Shown here: one piece after another, positions 7,200-15,723 of the stretch
Numbering within the stretch: the stretch's first letter is position 1
How the letters are laid out: every line of letters starts with the position of its first letter
DNA from: Sphingomonas sp. BT-65
GTDB taxonomy: Bacteria > Pseudomonadota > Alphaproteobacteria > Sphingomonadales > Sphingomonadaceae
Reading direction: 5' to 3'
NCBI RefSeq assembly: GCF_026107375.2
Contig: NZ_JAPCIA010000001.1
Coordinates: 1,550,001-1,614,000, forward strand
Length of the DNA stretch: 64,000 nt
Position numbers and translations under genes: made by a program
The notes under the pieces: generated by a model
Database searches by the model: none
Seen by the model: only the letters and a program-made list of their open reading frames with translations
Told to the model about the DNA's origin: nothing

Positions 7200-8021
7200 A
7201 TGTCTCTCGGCCCCTTTGACTGGACCGGCGGACCCTTTCTCACCCTCTACGCGATCCTGCTGGTCATCGTCGTGATCGCGGGGATCGTCATCCCGATCCG
7301 GCTGCTGCCCGAAGGCCGCAGCCAGAAGGTGCGCGACCCCGACAGCCTTGCCTATCTCGCCGGCGGCCGCACGCGCTTCGCCGACGGGATCATCACCCGC
7401 CTGCTCGCCGGACGCGCGCTGGCGATGAACGGCAAGAACAAGCTCGACGTCCTCATGCGCAACGGCGCGACGCCGGTTGAGAACAGCGTGCTCGCCCTCT
7501 CCCCGCCGCTCGACTGGCCGCGGATCGAGCGTACGCTGCGGCCGGCCGCCGACACGCTGCTCGAAAGGCTCCGGCACGCCGGCCTGATGCTCACCGGCGC
7601 CGAGCGCGCCAACCTGCGCTACTGGGCGCTGCTGCCCTATCTCACGCTGCTGATGTTCGGCGCCACCAAATGGTTCATCGGCGACGCGCGCGAGCGGCCA
7701 GTCGGGTTCCTCACCCTCCTGCTGATCGTCACCGCGGTGCTCGCGCTGATCCGCGCCTTCTCGATCGCCAGACTCACCCGCGCCGGCCGCGAGGCGCTGA
7801 GCGAGGCGCGCACGGATGCCGACCGCATCCGCCGCGCCCCGCTTCCCGCCGAGACCGGCCTCGCAGTGGCCCTGTTCGGCACCGCGGTGCTGGCCGGCTC
7901 CGAGTTCGACGCCTTCCACAAGATGCGCGCGGCGAGCGGCGATGGCGGCTCGTCGGGGGGCGGCGACGGCGGTGGTGACGGCGGCTGCGGCGGAGGCGGC
8001 TGCGGCGGCTGCGGAAGCTAG
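7200..8021 (+). CDS. TIGR04222-type membrane protein with Gly/Cys-rich tail
   Basis: A 273-residue protein. One membrane segment near the start (about 13-33, TLYAILLVIVVIAGIVIPI) is followed by a soluble domain with DPDSLAYLAGGRTRFADGII, typical of TIGR04222 proteins. Two more hydrophobic segments lie at about 140-180 and another near 222-236. The C-terminal ~35 residues are almost entirely Gly, Ser and Asp with three Cys, ending GGCGGGGCGGCGS. Function is unknown; such tails are a hallmark of the family. GGGAG lies 10 bases before the ATG. It follows the GRDP-like gene after an unusual hairpin region. Confidence 0.8.
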   Translation: MSLGPFDWTGGPFLTLYAILLVIVVIAGIVIPIRLLPEGRSQKVRDPDSLAYLAGGRTRFADGIITRLLAGRALAMNGKNKLDVLMRNGATPVENSVLALSPPLDWPRIERTLRPAADTLLERLRHAGLMLTGAERANLRYWALLPYLTLLMFGATKWFIGDARERPVGFLTLLLIVTAVLALIRAFSIARLTRAGREALSEARTDADRIRRAPLPAETGLAVALFGTAVLAGSEFDAFHKMRAASGDGGSSGGGDGGGDGGCGGGGCGGCGS

Positions 8022-8047
8022 TCGTATCGAAAGCGGGTAAGTTTCCG

Positions 8048-8237
8048 ATTCCTCCCCCGGAGGGGGAGGGGGAGTTGCGAGGTCGAACGCGCCCCGCGCG
8101 TTCGAGGATCGTCCGGGGGACGATCCGACCTCGAACTCGAAGCTGGTGGAGGGGTAGTTTCGGCAAGCGACACCGCATGAGGAGAATACCCCTCCGTCAC
8201 CGCTTCGCGGTGCCACCTCCCCCTCCGGGGGAGGAAT
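8048..8237. repeat. 190-bp palindromic element, copy 1
   Basis: Starts ATTCCTCCCCCGGAGGGGGA and ends with its exact reverse complement, giving 21-bp terminal inverted repeats. A 48-bp core (8148-8195) is bounded by GGAGGGGTA and TACCCCTCC. A related copy lies at 15537-15723 with its flanks in the opposite orientation but its core in the same orientation. No coding capacity is evident. It fills most of the 234-base gap between the TIGR04222 and J-domain genes. Confidence 0.85.
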
Positions 8238-8255
8238 GATTCAAAGTCCAACGCC

Positions 8256-8858
8256 CTACGCGAATGCAGGCGAGGCCTTGAGCTGCTGATAGGCCTCGAT
8301 CACCCGTTGCAACGCCCCCTCGTGGCTGCGGTCCCCGCCATTGCGGTCCGGATGGTATTTGCGCACCAGCTCCGAATAGCGCCGCCGCAGCGCCATCCGG
8401 TCCGCATCGACTTCCAGCTCCAGCGTTCGCAGCGCGTCGCGGTCCTTCCCCGACAGCGGCTTGCCGTCCTTGCGCTCGGCCGGCATCGCCTGGCGCCAGC
8501 GCGCACCGATCGCATCGAGCGGATCGCTGAAGTCGGCCCAGCGCGGCGGCCGGTCCACGCCACCCGTCGCGCTGAACGCCCGCGTCTCGCGCTCCCACCC
8601 GGCGAGCGGCCGCTGCGCCGCGTGGATCTCGTCGGGGCTCATGCCCGAGAAGAAGTTGTAGCCCGCGTTGAACGCGCGGACATGGTCGAGGCACAGCCAG
8701 CGATATTCGGGCGGATGGTCGCTCGGGCGCCGGTCGCCCAGCAGCGGCGCGCGGAACTCGCCCGGCTCCGCGCAGCCCGGCTCCGCGCACAGCCGCCCGG
8801 GCGCTTCCACGCGGCCGTGGAAGCGGGAGTTGGGACGATCTTTTCGCGGCTCCGACAC
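8256..8858 (-). CDS. J-domain (DnaJ-like) protein
   Basis: About 200 residues. The C-terminal ~65 residues form a J domain with the HPD tripeptide in YSELVRKYHPDRNGGDRS, the part that stimulates Hsp70 ATPase. The N-terminal half (CAEPGCAEPGEFRAPL, YRWLCLDHVRAFNAGYNFFSGM) is the conserved region of alphaproteobacterial proteins usually encoded beside cobS. The likely start is GTG at 8858, 5 bases after CAGGAG; no ATG is available in the right place. It is divergent from bolA with only 36 bases between starts. In many alphaproteobacteria the order is bolA, this J protein, cobS, cobT; here cobS is about 6 kb away. Confidence 0.85.
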   Translation of the reverse strand: MSEPRKDRPNSRFHGRVEAPGRLCAEPGCAEPGEFRAPLLGDRRPSDHPPEYRWLCLDHVRAFNAGYNFFSGMSPDEIHAAQRPLAGWERETRAFSATGGVDRPPRWADFSDPLDAIGARWRQAMPAERKDGKPLSGKDRDALRTLELEVDADRMALRRRYSELVRKYHPDRNGGDRSHEGALQRVIEAYQQLKASPAFA

Positions 8859-8878
8859 TCGAACTCCTGATACAAAAC

Positions 8879-8892
8879 CGCCTATATAGGCG
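8879..8892. promoter_or_regulatory. palindrome CGCCTATATAGGCG in the bolA/J-protein divergent region
   Basis: A perfect 14-bp palindrome whose TATATA centre could serve as a -10 element in both directions. It ends two bases before the bolA ATG, and bolA has no recognisable ribosome site, so a leaderless bolA transcript is possible. No convincing -35 elements were found. Confidence 0.4.
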
Positions 8893-8894
8893 CG

Positions 8895-9182
8895 ATGACC
8901 AGTCCCGCTACCGGCCCCGTCGCCCAGCAAATCGCCGCCCGCCTCACCGCGGCGCTCGCCCCGTCGAAGCTCGACGTGATCAACGACAGCGCGAAGCATC
9001 GCGGCCATATGGGCGACGATGGCAGCGGCGAATCGCACTTCACCGTGGTGATCGAGAGCGCCGCCTTCACCGGCAAGTCGCGCCTCGAACGCCAGCGCCT
9101 GGTCAACCGCGCGCTCGGCGACCTGATGACCGAGCGAGTCCACGCCATGGCGATCCGCGCCACCGCCCCGGAGGAAGCATGA
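8895..9182 (+). CDS. BolA family protein
   Basis: A 95-residue protein with the BolA fold: N-terminal helix AQQIAARLTAAL, the segment LDVINDSAKHRGHMG, ESHFTVVIES, and FTGKSRLERQRLVNRALGDL, which carries the RxxR region and ends with an invariant-type HAMAIRA strand. BolA proteins partner with monothiol glutaredoxins in iron-sulfur handling and stress responses; the conserved His residues (HRGHMG, VHAMAI) are candidate ligands. Its TGA overlaps the ATG of the Nudix gene. It is divergent from the J-domain gene, a conserved alphaproteobacterial neighbourhood. Confidence 0.93.
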   Translation: MTSPATGPVAQQIAARLTAALAPSKLDVINDSAKHRGHMGDDGSGESHFTVVIESAAFTGKSRLERQRLVNRALGDLMTERVHAMAIRATAPEEA

Positions 9183-9619
9183 CCGAACGTACGCTCCGTC
9201 CGGCGGCACGCATCCTGCTGACGGATCCGGCCGGGCGCGTCCTGCTGTTCCGCTTCACGCCGGACGGACGGCCGCCCTTCTGGTGCACGCCGGGTGGTGC
9301 GCTCGATCCGGGCGAAAGCTATGAAGAGGCCGCCCGGCGCGAGCTGCGCGAAGAGACCGGGCTCGACCTCAATTGCGGGCCGGAGATCGCACGCCGTCAG
9401 GTCGAGTTCGTGACGGTCGAAGGCGTGCCGGTCAGCGCCGACGAACGCTATTTCGCGGTACGCACGGAAATCACCGACATCGATTGCGGCGGTCACACCG
9501 ATCTGGAACAGAGCGTGATGCGCGAATGGCGCTGGTTCGACCGCGAACAGCTGGAGCGCCACGATGAACCCTATTTCCCCAGCGACCTGGGGGCGATGCT
9601 GGCGCTGATGGAGGCATGA
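9179..9619 (+). CDS. Nudix hydrolase
   Basis: A 146-residue protein with a complete Nudix box GX5EX7REUXEEXGU at residues 40-62 (G40, E46, R54, E55, E58, E59, G61). These Glu residues bind the metal that drives hydrolysis of nucleoside diphosphate-X compounds. PFWCTPGG precedes the box as usual. The substrate cannot be read from sequence. Start and stop overlaps (ATGA with bolA upstream, ATGA with pirin downstream) make a tightly coupled three-gene unit. Confidence 0.92.
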   Translation: MTERTLRPAARILLTDPAGRVLLFRFTPDGRPPFWCTPGGALDPGESYEEAARRELREETGLDLNCGPEIARRQVEFVTVEGVPVSADERYFAVRTEITDIDCGGHTDLEQSVMREWRWFDREQLERHDEPYFPSDLGAMLALMEA

Positions 9620-10521
9620 TGACCACCGACGATCTCTTCATCCACACGATCACGCCGACCACGCACGATCTCGGCGGGTTCAAGGTCCACCGCACATTGC
9701 CCTCGCGTCCGCGCACGATGGTCGGCCCCTTCATCTTCTTCGACCAGATGGGCCCGGCGCATCTGGAGATCGGCACCGGCATCGACGTACGCCCGCATCC
9801 GCATATCAACCTCGCCACGGTCACCTATCTTTTCGCGGGCGCGATCGACCATCGCGACAGCATCGGCACCTTCGCGACGATCGAGCCGGGCGCGGTCAAC
9901 CTGATGACCGCGGGCAACGGCATCGTCCACAGCGAGCGCTCGCCCCAGTCCGAGCGCGACGCCGGCCCCGAGCTCTCCGGCATCCAGACCTGGCTCGCAC
10001 TGCCCGAGCGCGTCGAAGAGATGGACCCGGCGTTCGAGCATGTCGCCGCCACCGACCTCCCCATCGTCGATTCCGGCAACGCCCGCGCCCGTGTCATCAT
10101 GGGTTCGCTGTGGGGCGCCAGCGCACCGACCACCACCTATGCCGGCACCATCTATGCCGATATCGAGCTCGCGCCGAACAGCAGCGTGCCGATCGATGCG
10201 GAGGCGGACGAGCGCGCGGTCTATCTCGCCATGGGCCAGGCTTCGCTCGACGGCTGGGAGCTCGAGCCGCAGACGCTCTACGTGCTGCGCCCGGGCACCG
10301 CCGCCACGCTACGCTCGACCAACGGCGGCCGTGTCATGCTGTGCGGCGGCGAGGCCTTCGCCACCCCGCGCCATGTGTGGTGGAACTTCGTCTCGTCCGA
10401 CCGCGACCGCATCAACCAGGCCAAGGAGGACTGGAAGGCCGGCCTGTTCCCCAAGGTGCCCGGCGACGACAAGGAGTTCATCCCGATCCCCGAAGTGCCC
10501 AAGACGGTGAGCTACCCCTGA
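9616..10521 (+). CDS. pirin family protein
   Basis: A 301-residue bicupin. The metal-binding set of pirins is visible: RPHPHINLATVTYLF supplies two His (H61, H63), and GNGIVHSERS supplies His and Glu (H105, E107). The C-terminal cupin contains PNSSVPIDAEADERAVYLAMG. Pirins bind iron; some act as quercetinases, others as regulators. The ATG at 9616 overlaps the Nudix stop; a second ATG follows directly. It is the last gene of the bolA-Nudix-pirin unit and is followed by a repeat-containing gap. Confidence 0.93.
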   Translation: MMTTDDLFIHTITPTTHDLGGFKVHRTLPSRPRTMVGPFIFFDQMGPAHLEIGTGIDVRPHPHINLATVTYLFAGAIDHRDSIGTFATIEPGAVNLMTAGNGIVHSERSPQSERDAGPELSGIQTWLALPERVEEMDPAFEHVAATDLPIVDSGNARARVIMGSLWGASAPTTTYAGTIYADIELAPNSSVPIDAEADERAVYLAMGQASLDGWELEPQTLYVLRPGTAATLRSTNGGRVMLCGGEAFATPRHVWWNFVSSDRDRINQAKEDWKAGLFPKVPGDDKEFIPIPEVPKTVSYP

Positions 10522-10568
10522 AGGCTCGCGCTCGTCGATCTGCTGCCTGAACCCGGCACCTATTTCTC

Positions 10569-10660
10569 CGTCATGCTGAACTTGTTTCAGCATCCATCGT
10601 GCCACCAGCGGCTCAGTCGCCTGTGGAGAAATGGACCCTGAAACAAGTTCAGGGTGACGG
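10569..10660. repeat. palindromic intergenic repeat (CTGAACTTGTTTCAG type)
   Basis: Left arm GTCATGCTGAACTTGTTTCA near 10570 pairs with TGAAACAAGTTCAGGGTGAC near 10639-10658 around a ~35-base loop. This is the sequence that, when translated, gives the RHPELVSGS/LKQVQHDG peptides often seen as spurious proteins in sphingomonad genomes. It occupies much of the 213-base gap between pirin and the hydrolase; the remainder shows no gene. Confidence 0.75.
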
Positions 10661-10734
10661 CGCTTTTGGAAGGGGCTTGAACCAACTCCCACCGCGTGAA
10701 ACAAACCCAATATTCGAAAATGGAGGGCGGACAC

Positions 10735-11619
10735 ATGGCGGACTTCGAGCTTCAGCGCATCGCGCTGCCCACCGGCGTCGAGCTCGACGTCGCCACCGCC
10801 GGCGACCCCGCGGCGCCGGCGATCATCCTGCTCCACGGCTTCCCCGAATCGCACCGCACCTGGCGTCACCAGATCCCCGAGCTCGCGCAGACCCATTTCG
10901 TCATCGCCCCCGACCAGCGCGGCTTCGCGCGCTCGTCCAAGCCCGAGGGCGTCGAGAACTACGCGCCGGACAAGACCGTCGCCGACCTGCTCGCGCTCGC
11001 GACGCATTTCGGCAAGGACCGCTTCGTCCTGGTCGGCCATGACTGGGGCGGCGCGATCGCGTGGATGGCCGCGCTCCAGCATCCCGACCGGGTCGAGCGC
11101 CTCATCATCGTCAACGCACCCCACCCCTTCGTCTTCCAGAAGTCGCTGTTCGACGACATGGCGCAGCGCGCCGCCAGCCAGTATATCCGCCTGTTCCGCA
11201 ATCCTGGCCTCGACGCGCAGATCGCCGCGATGGGCCTCGGCACCTTCTTCGACACCACCTTCGTCCGGCACGCCGATCCTGAACTGCTCGCGCCAGAGCG
11301 CGACGCCTATCTCGACGAATGGAGCCAGCCCGGCGCGATGACCGCGATGCTCAACTGGTACCGCGCCAGCGCCATTGCCGTTCCTGCAATGGACGAGACG
11401 CCCGAGCGCCCCGCCTTTCTCGACGGCCCCTTCCCGCCGCTGCGGATGCCGGTGCTCGTCATCTGGGGCATGGGCGACAAGGCACTGCTCCCCGTCCAGC
11501 TCGACGGGCTCGATGGGCTCGTTCCCGACCTCAAGGTCGTCAAGGTCGACGCCGGCCACTTCGTGCCGTGGGAGAAGCCGGAAGCGGTCACCGCGGCGAT
11601 CCAGGGCTGGCTGCCCTAG
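10735..11619 (+). CDS. alpha/beta hydrolase, epoxide hydrolase/dehalogenase-like
   Basis: A 294-residue alpha/beta hydrolase. HGFPES supplies the oxyanion-hole HGxP motif and GHDWGG contains an Asp nucleophile (D103), as in epoxide hydrolases, haloalkane dehalogenases and fluoroacetate dehalogenases rather than serine esterases. The catalytic His is in VDAGHFVPWEKPE (about residue 275). Cap-domain residue NWYRA, with Tyr, favours the epoxide hydrolase-like group. GGAGG lies 8 bases upstream of the ATG at 10735, preferred over 10696. Its TAG shares a CTAG with the convergent DUF6157 gene. Confidence 0.88.
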   Translation: MADFELQRIALPTGVELDVATAGDPAAPAIILLHGFPESHRTWRHQIPELAQTHFVIAPDQRGFARSSKPEGVENYAPDKTVADLLALATHFGKDRFVLVGHDWGGAIAWMAALQHPDRVERLIIVNAPHPFVFQKSLFDDMAQRAASQYIRLFRNPGLDAQIAAMGLGTFFDTTFVRHADPELLAPERDAYLDEWSQPGAMTAMLNWYRASAIAVPAMDETPERPAFLDGPFPPLRMPVLVIWGMGDKALLPVQLDGLDGLVPDLKVVKVDAGHFVPWEKPEAVTAAIQGWLP

Positions 11620-11996
11620 CGGCTGCGGCGCATCCCGGGCGTCTTCTTGACCGCCGGATCGGCGAGCAGCCGCGCATAGGCGTCGCTCTCCATCGCCACC
11701 AGCGCGATACGCCCCTCGCCGTCATGATGGATCCCCCAGCCGAACAGCTTGACCAGCGGCGACGCGCGCAGGCACGCCTGCGGCTTGGCGAAAAAACTCT
11801 CGCGGTCCTTGTCCCCGCCCCGTGCGACATGCGCGGCGTGGAGCAGGTCGTCGCTGGTCATCGCATAGGGTGGCCCTTTGAGCAGCGCGTGCTGCGCCCC
11901 GGCGACCGACCCGGGCTTTTCGGGAATCGTCCCTACGCTGACCGGACAGTCGGACGACACCGTCACCAGCGTGTCGCGATAATTGGTCGTGTACAT
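11616..11996 (-). CDS. DUF6157 family protein
   Basis: A 126-residue protein of unknown function, recognised by its start MYTTNYRDTLVTVSSDCPV, the middle PPYAMTSDDLLHAAHVAR, and PLVKLFGWGIHHDGEGRIAL. The ATG at 11996 overlaps the stop of the upstream DUF2332 gene as TGATG, so the two are translationally coupled. A longer in-frame start inside the upstream gene is not supported. The C-terminus is basic (KKTPGMRRSR). No catalytic motif is visible. Confidence 0.8.
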   Translation of the reverse strand: MYTTNYRDTLVTVSSDCPVSVGTIPEKPGSVAGAQHALLKGPPYAMTSDDLLHAAHVARGGDKDRESFFAKPQACLRASPLVKLFGWGIHHDGEGRIALVAMESDAYARLLADPAVKKTPGMRRSR

Positions 11997-13057
11997 CAGA
12001 ACCACTCCGCCCAGGCGCCATGTGGATGCGCCACGCCGAGCAAGTGGCGCTCGCCGCCTCCCGGCCAATAGCGCACCACCAGCTCATGTTGCAGCGTCTC
12101 GCGGTTCGCCTCCAGCATGATCCACGCCAGCGGCCGTTCCGCGCTCGCCCGCGCGCCCGCCGTCTCCATCGCCGCAGTGATCCGCGCTCGCCGCGCATCG
12201 CCCAGATATTGCCAGACGATCGAGTGCATCAGCACCCGCGTGCTCCCCGGCGCCTGCGGCCTGGCCAGCTGCGCCTCGACGAATTCCGCTGCATCCCCCT
12301 GCACCAGATCGGGCTTCTTCTCCCCCGCCGCGTGCGCTGCGAAGTCCAGTCGCGCAAACCGTTCCGTGTGCTCACGCCAAACGAACGCCCGCAGCCGCAG
12401 CAGCTGCGCGGGATCGGTCAGGTCGACCGGCGCGAGGTCGCAACCCCGGATCGCCTCGAACCCCCAGCCCGGCGGCGGTGCAGGCGGGGGCTCCCCACGC
12501 CATTCGGGCGCGATCCGCATCCCCGACTGGACCGGTCCGACGCCGACCCCGCCCAGCTCGTAGCGATAGCGATCGATCATCAGGTTGATTCCCGCGCTCG
12601 ACCCGATCTCGAAACACTCCCAGCGCGGCGGCAGCCCCTGCGCGCCGAGCCACAGCATCGCCGCCACATAGCCCCAGGAGCGCCCCGCCTCGTTGGTCTG
12701 CGGCGGCCCGTCGAGCCATGGCAACAGCGCCGCGTCATGCCGCGCGATCGCCTCGCCCACCAGCCGCTCGGCATCGGCCAGCGCCTCGGGCTCACCGGCA
12801 TAGAGCGGCGCCAGCGCCGGCTCTGCCCCGGTCAGATTGAGCGCGTGCAGCCCCGCCGCCGCGCGCAACGGCAGCGCATCGGCCATCGGGACGCCCGGCC
12901 ATTCACGGATCGCCTTCAGGAACGTGCCCGGGCCGTCGATATTCGCCAGGATCGCCTCGACCACGCACATCGTGATCGTTCCGCCATTCGCCCGGCAATA
13001 AGCAACCTGGTTGGCGAACGCCGCCCGCACATCGTTCGAAGTCATCCAGTCGCGCAT
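11996..13057 (-). CDS. DUF2332 family protein
   Basis: A 353-residue cytoplasmic protein matching DUF2332: WECFEIGSSAGINLMIDRY (resembling a nucleotide- or SAM-binding Gly-rich loop), GCDLAPVDLTDPAQLLRLRAFVWRE, and VLMHSIVWQYLGDARRARI near the C-terminus. No enzymatic role is established. The ATG at 13057 has GGAG 9 bases upstream; another ATG at 13045 is possible. It is divergent from hisG with 60 bases between starts and coupled to the DUF6157 gene downstream. Confidence 0.85.
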   Translation of the reverse strand: MRDWMTSNDVRAAFANQVAYCRANGGTITMCVVEAILANIDGPGTFLKAIREWPGVPMADALPLRAAAGLHALNLTGAEPALAPLYAGEPEALADAERLVGEAIARHDAALLPWLDGPPQTNEAGRSWGYVAAMLWLGAQGLPPRWECFEIGSSAGINLMIDRYRYELGGVGVGPVQSGMRIAPEWRGEPPPAPPPGWGFEAIRGCDLAPVDLTDPAQLLRLRAFVWREHTERFARLDFAAHAAGEKKPDLVQGDAAEFVEAQLARPQAPGSTRVLMHSIVWQYLGDARRARITAAMETAGARASAERPLAWIMLEANRETLQHELVVRYWPGGGERHLLGVAHPHGAWAEWF

Positions 13058-13117
13058 CGTGCGAATCTCCCGCCGCTTGTTGCGCCCGCCCGCCCCCCCA
13101 AGTAAAGGCGCGCCACC

Positions 13118-13777
13118 ATGTCGGAGCCGATCATCCTTGCCGTGCCCAAGGGACGCATCCTCGAAGAGGCGCTTCCCCTGCTCGCGCATGCCGGGATCAT
13201 CCCCGAACCGGCCTTCGCCGACGAGGGCAGCCGCGCACTCAGGTTCAAGACCAACCGCCCGGACATCGACCTGATCCGCGTGCGCGCGTTCGACGTCGCG
13301 ACCTTCGTCGCGCACGGCGCGGCGCAGCTCGGCATCGTCGGCTCGGACGTGCTCGACGAATTCGCCTATTCCGAGCTCTACGCGCCGGTCGATCTCGGCA
13401 TCGGCCATTGCCGCCTGTCGGTCGCCGAACCGGCCGCGCTCGCCGCGACCGACGATCCGCGCGGCTGGAGCCATGTCCGCGTCGCCACCAAATATCCCTC
13501 GCTTACCCGCCGCCATTTCGAGGCGCGCGGCGTGCAGGCCGAGTGCATCAAGCTCAATGGCGCGATGGAGCTGGCCCCGATCCTCGGCCTTGCCCCGCGC
13601 ATCGTCGACCTGGTCTCGTCGGGCCGCACGCTCAAGGAGAATGGCCTGGTCGAGGTCGAGGTGATCCGCGAGGTCACCAGCCGCCTGATCGCCAACCGCG
13701 CCGCGTTCAAGACCCGGCCCGAGGTCGTCCCGCTGGTCGATGCCTTCCGCCGCGCGGTCGAGCGCGAGGCGGCGTGA
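13118..13777 (+). CDS. hisG: ATP phosphoribosyltransferase, short form
   Basis: A 219-residue HisG catalysing the first step of histidine synthesis, ATP plus PRPP to phosphoribosyl-ATP. It begins [17 protein letters not shown] and includes IVGSDVLDE; the C-terminal [20 protein letters not shown] is the PRPP-binding region. The short form lacks the regulatory domain and normally needs HisZ, which is not in this window. The stop overlaps the GTG start of hisD (GTGA). Confidence 0.95.
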   Translation: MSEPIILAVPKGRILEEALPLLAHAGIIPEPAFADEGSRALRFKTNRPDIDLIRVRAFDVATFVAHGAAQLGIVGSDVLDEFAYSELYAPVDLGIGHCRLSVAEPAALAATDDPRGWSHVRVATKYPSLTRRHFEARGVQAECIKLNGAMELAPILGLAPRIVDLVSSGRTLKENGLVEVEVIREVTSRLIANRAAFKTRPEVVPLVDAFRRAVEREAA

Positions 13778-15072
13778 TCCGCCTCTCCACCTCCGAGCCC
13801 GGCTTCGCCCAGGCGTTCCGCGACCTGGTCGACGCCCGGCGCGAGGCCGACGCCGATGTCGCGCGCGACGTGCGCACGATCGTCGCCAGCGTCCGCGACG
13901 AGGGCGACGCCGCGCTCCACGCCTTCACCAGGAAGTTCGACCGCCACGACTTGAACGACACCGGCTGGCGGATCGAGAAGGCCGATTGCGCCGCCGCGCT
14001 CGACGCGCTCGAGCCGAAGTTGCGCGACGCGCTCCAGCTCGCCGCCGACCGCATCACCGCCTATCACGAAAAGCAGAAGCCGGCCGACAGCGATACCACC
14101 GACGCCGCGGGCGTACGCACCGGCGCGCGCTGGAACGCGGTCGAGGCGGCGGGCGTCTATGTCCCCGGTGGCCGCGCGGCCTATCCCAGCTCGGTGCTGA
14201 TGAACGCCATCCCGGCCAAGGTCGCTGGGGTCGATCGCCTCGTCATGGTCACACCGACCCCCGACGGCGAGATCAACCCGCTCGTCCTCGCCGCGGCCGA
14301 GATCGCCGGCGTCGACGAGATCTGGCGCGTCGGCGGCGCGCAGGCGATCGCCGCGCTCGCTTACGGCACCGGCCGCATCGCCGCGGTCGACGTGATCACC
14401 GGCCCCGGCAACGCCTGGGTCGCGGAGGCCAAGCGCCAGCTCTATGGCGTGGTCGGGATCGACATGGTCGCCGGGCCGAGCGAGATCGTCGTGGTTGCCG
14501 ACGGCAAGAACGATCCCGAATGGATCGCCGCCGACCTGCTCAGCCAGTCCGAGCACGACCCCACCAGCCAGTCGATCCTGCTCACCGACGACGCGGTCTT
14601 CGCGGGCAAGGTGGCCGAGGCGGTGGATCGCCAGATCGGCGCGCTCTCGACCAAGGCAGTCGCCCGCGCGAGCTGGGACGCCAACGGCGCAATCATCCTC
14701 ACCGCCACGCTCGACGAGGCGATCCCGCTGGTCAACAAGCTCGCCCCCGAGCATCTCGAGATTGCCTGCGACGATCCCGACGCCCTCTTCGCCCGCGTCC
14801 GCCATGCCGGCTCGGTGTTCCTCGGCCGCATGACGCCCGAGGCGATCGGCGATTACGTCGCCGGCCCCAACCACGTCCTCCCCACCGGCCGCCGCGCACG
14901 CTTCGCGAGCGGCCTGTCGGTGCTCGATTTCATGAAGCGCACCAGCTTCCTCGCCCTCGACGATGCCGGCCTCGCCGCCATCGGCCCCGCCGCGGTCGCG
15001 CTGGCGGAAGCCGAGGGCCTGCCCGCGCACGCGAAATCGGTCGCCGTGCGTTTAGGAACCAATCATGCCTAG
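13774..15072 (+). CDS. hisD: histidinol dehydrogenase
   Basis: A 432-residue zinc enzyme performing the last two steps of histidine synthesis, L-histidinol to L-histidine with two NAD+. Visible motifs are [45 protein letters not shown] (zinc and catalytic Glu/His region), and [13 protein letters not shown] at 13774 overlaps the hisG stop and gives the expected family length; longer in-frame extensions run through hisG. The 3' end overlaps the nusB start by 8 bases. Confidence 0.96.
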   Translation: MIRLSTSEPGFAQAFRDLVDARREADADVARDVRTIVASVRDEGDAALHAFTRKFDRHDLNDTGWRIEKADCAAALDALEPKLRDALQLAADRITAYHEKQKPADSDTTDAAGVRTGARWNAVEAAGVYVPGGRAAYPSSVLMNAIPAKVAGVDRLVMVTPTPDGEINPLVLAAAEIAGVDEIWRVGGAQAIAALAYGTGRIAAVDVITGPGNAWVAEAKRQLYGVVGIDMVAGPSEIVVVADGKNDPEWIAADLLSQSEHDPTSQSILLTDDAVFAGKVAEAVDRQIGALSTKAVARASWDANGAIILTATLDEAIPLVNKLAPEHLEIACDDPDALFARVRHAGSVFLGRMTPEAIGDYVAGPNHVLPTGRRARFASGLSVLDFMKRTSFLALDDAGLAAIGPAAVALAEAEGLPAHAKSVAVRLGTNHA

Positions 15073-15526
15073 CCCAACCGCCAAGTCCCGTTCCAAGGCC
15101 CGCGCCGCCGCGCGCCTCGCCGCCGTCCAGGCGCTCTACCAGCAGGAGATGGAGAAGACCCCGCTTCCCAGGCTGCTCAACGAGTTCCACCAGCACCGGC
15201 TCGGCGCCACGATCGAGGATGTCGAGTATGCTGATGCCGACACCGATTTCTTCGACGACATCGTTCAGGGCGTCGATGCGCGCCGCGACGAGATCGACGC
15301 GCTGATCGCCTCCAAGCTCAGCAGCGACTGGAGCTTCGACCGGCTCGACCGCCCGATGCGCCAGATCCTGCGCGCCGGCGCCTATGAGCTGCTCGCCCGC
15401 AACGACGTGCCCACCGGTGCCGCGATCAGCGAGTATCTCGACGTCACCGACGCCTTTTACGACCGCCGCGAGAAGGGCTTCGTCAACGGCCTGCTCGACG
15501 CCATCGCCAAGGCGGTGCGGAGCTGA
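15065..15526 (+). CDS. nusB: transcription antitermination factor NusB
   Basis: A 153-residue all-helical RNA-binding protein with ARLAAVQALYQQEM at the start, IDALIASKLSSDWSFDRLDRPMRQILRAGAYEL in the middle and FVNGLLDAIAKAVR at the end, all standard NusB landmarks. NusB binds boxA with NusE (S10) in rRNA antitermination. Its ATG lies inside hisD, so it belongs to the hisG-hisD-nusB operon. The arginine/lysine-rich N-terminus is family-typical. Confidence 0.95.
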   Translation: MPSPTAKSRSKARAAARLAAVQALYQQEMEKTPLPRLLNEFHQHRLGATIEDVEYADADTDFFDDIVQGVDARRDEIDALIASKLSSDWSFDRLDRPMRQILRAGAYELLARNDVPTGAAISEYLDVTDAFYDRREKGFVNGLLDAIAKAVRS

Positions 15527-15536
15527 GGGTTACAAT

Positions 15537-15723
15537 CACTCCCCCGGAGGGGGAGGTGGCATCGCGCAGCGATGACGGAGGGGTAGTTTCGGCAAGCGAT
15601 GGCGCGTGGGGAGAATACCCCTCCACCGGCTTCGAGTTCGAGGTCGGATCGTCCCCCGGACGATCCTCGAACGCGCGGGGCGCGTTCGACCTCGCAACTC
15701 CCCTCCCCCTCCGGGGGAGGAAT
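15537..15723. repeat. palindromic element, copy 2 (flanks inverted relative to copy 1)
   Basis: About 187 bp bounded by CTCCCCCGGAGGGGGAG-type inverted repeats. The outer flanks match the reverse complement of copy 1, but the 48-bp core (15577-15624, bounded by GGAGGGGTA and TACCCCTCC, containing GTTTCGGCAAGCGA) runs in the same direction as the copy 1 core. It lies immediately after nusB. Confidence 0.85.

Noticed and set aside
10569..10660. Apparent peptide RHPELVSGS/LKQVQHDG encoded around the repeat
   Set aside because: This is the known translation artefact of a common intergenic repeat, not a protein motif.
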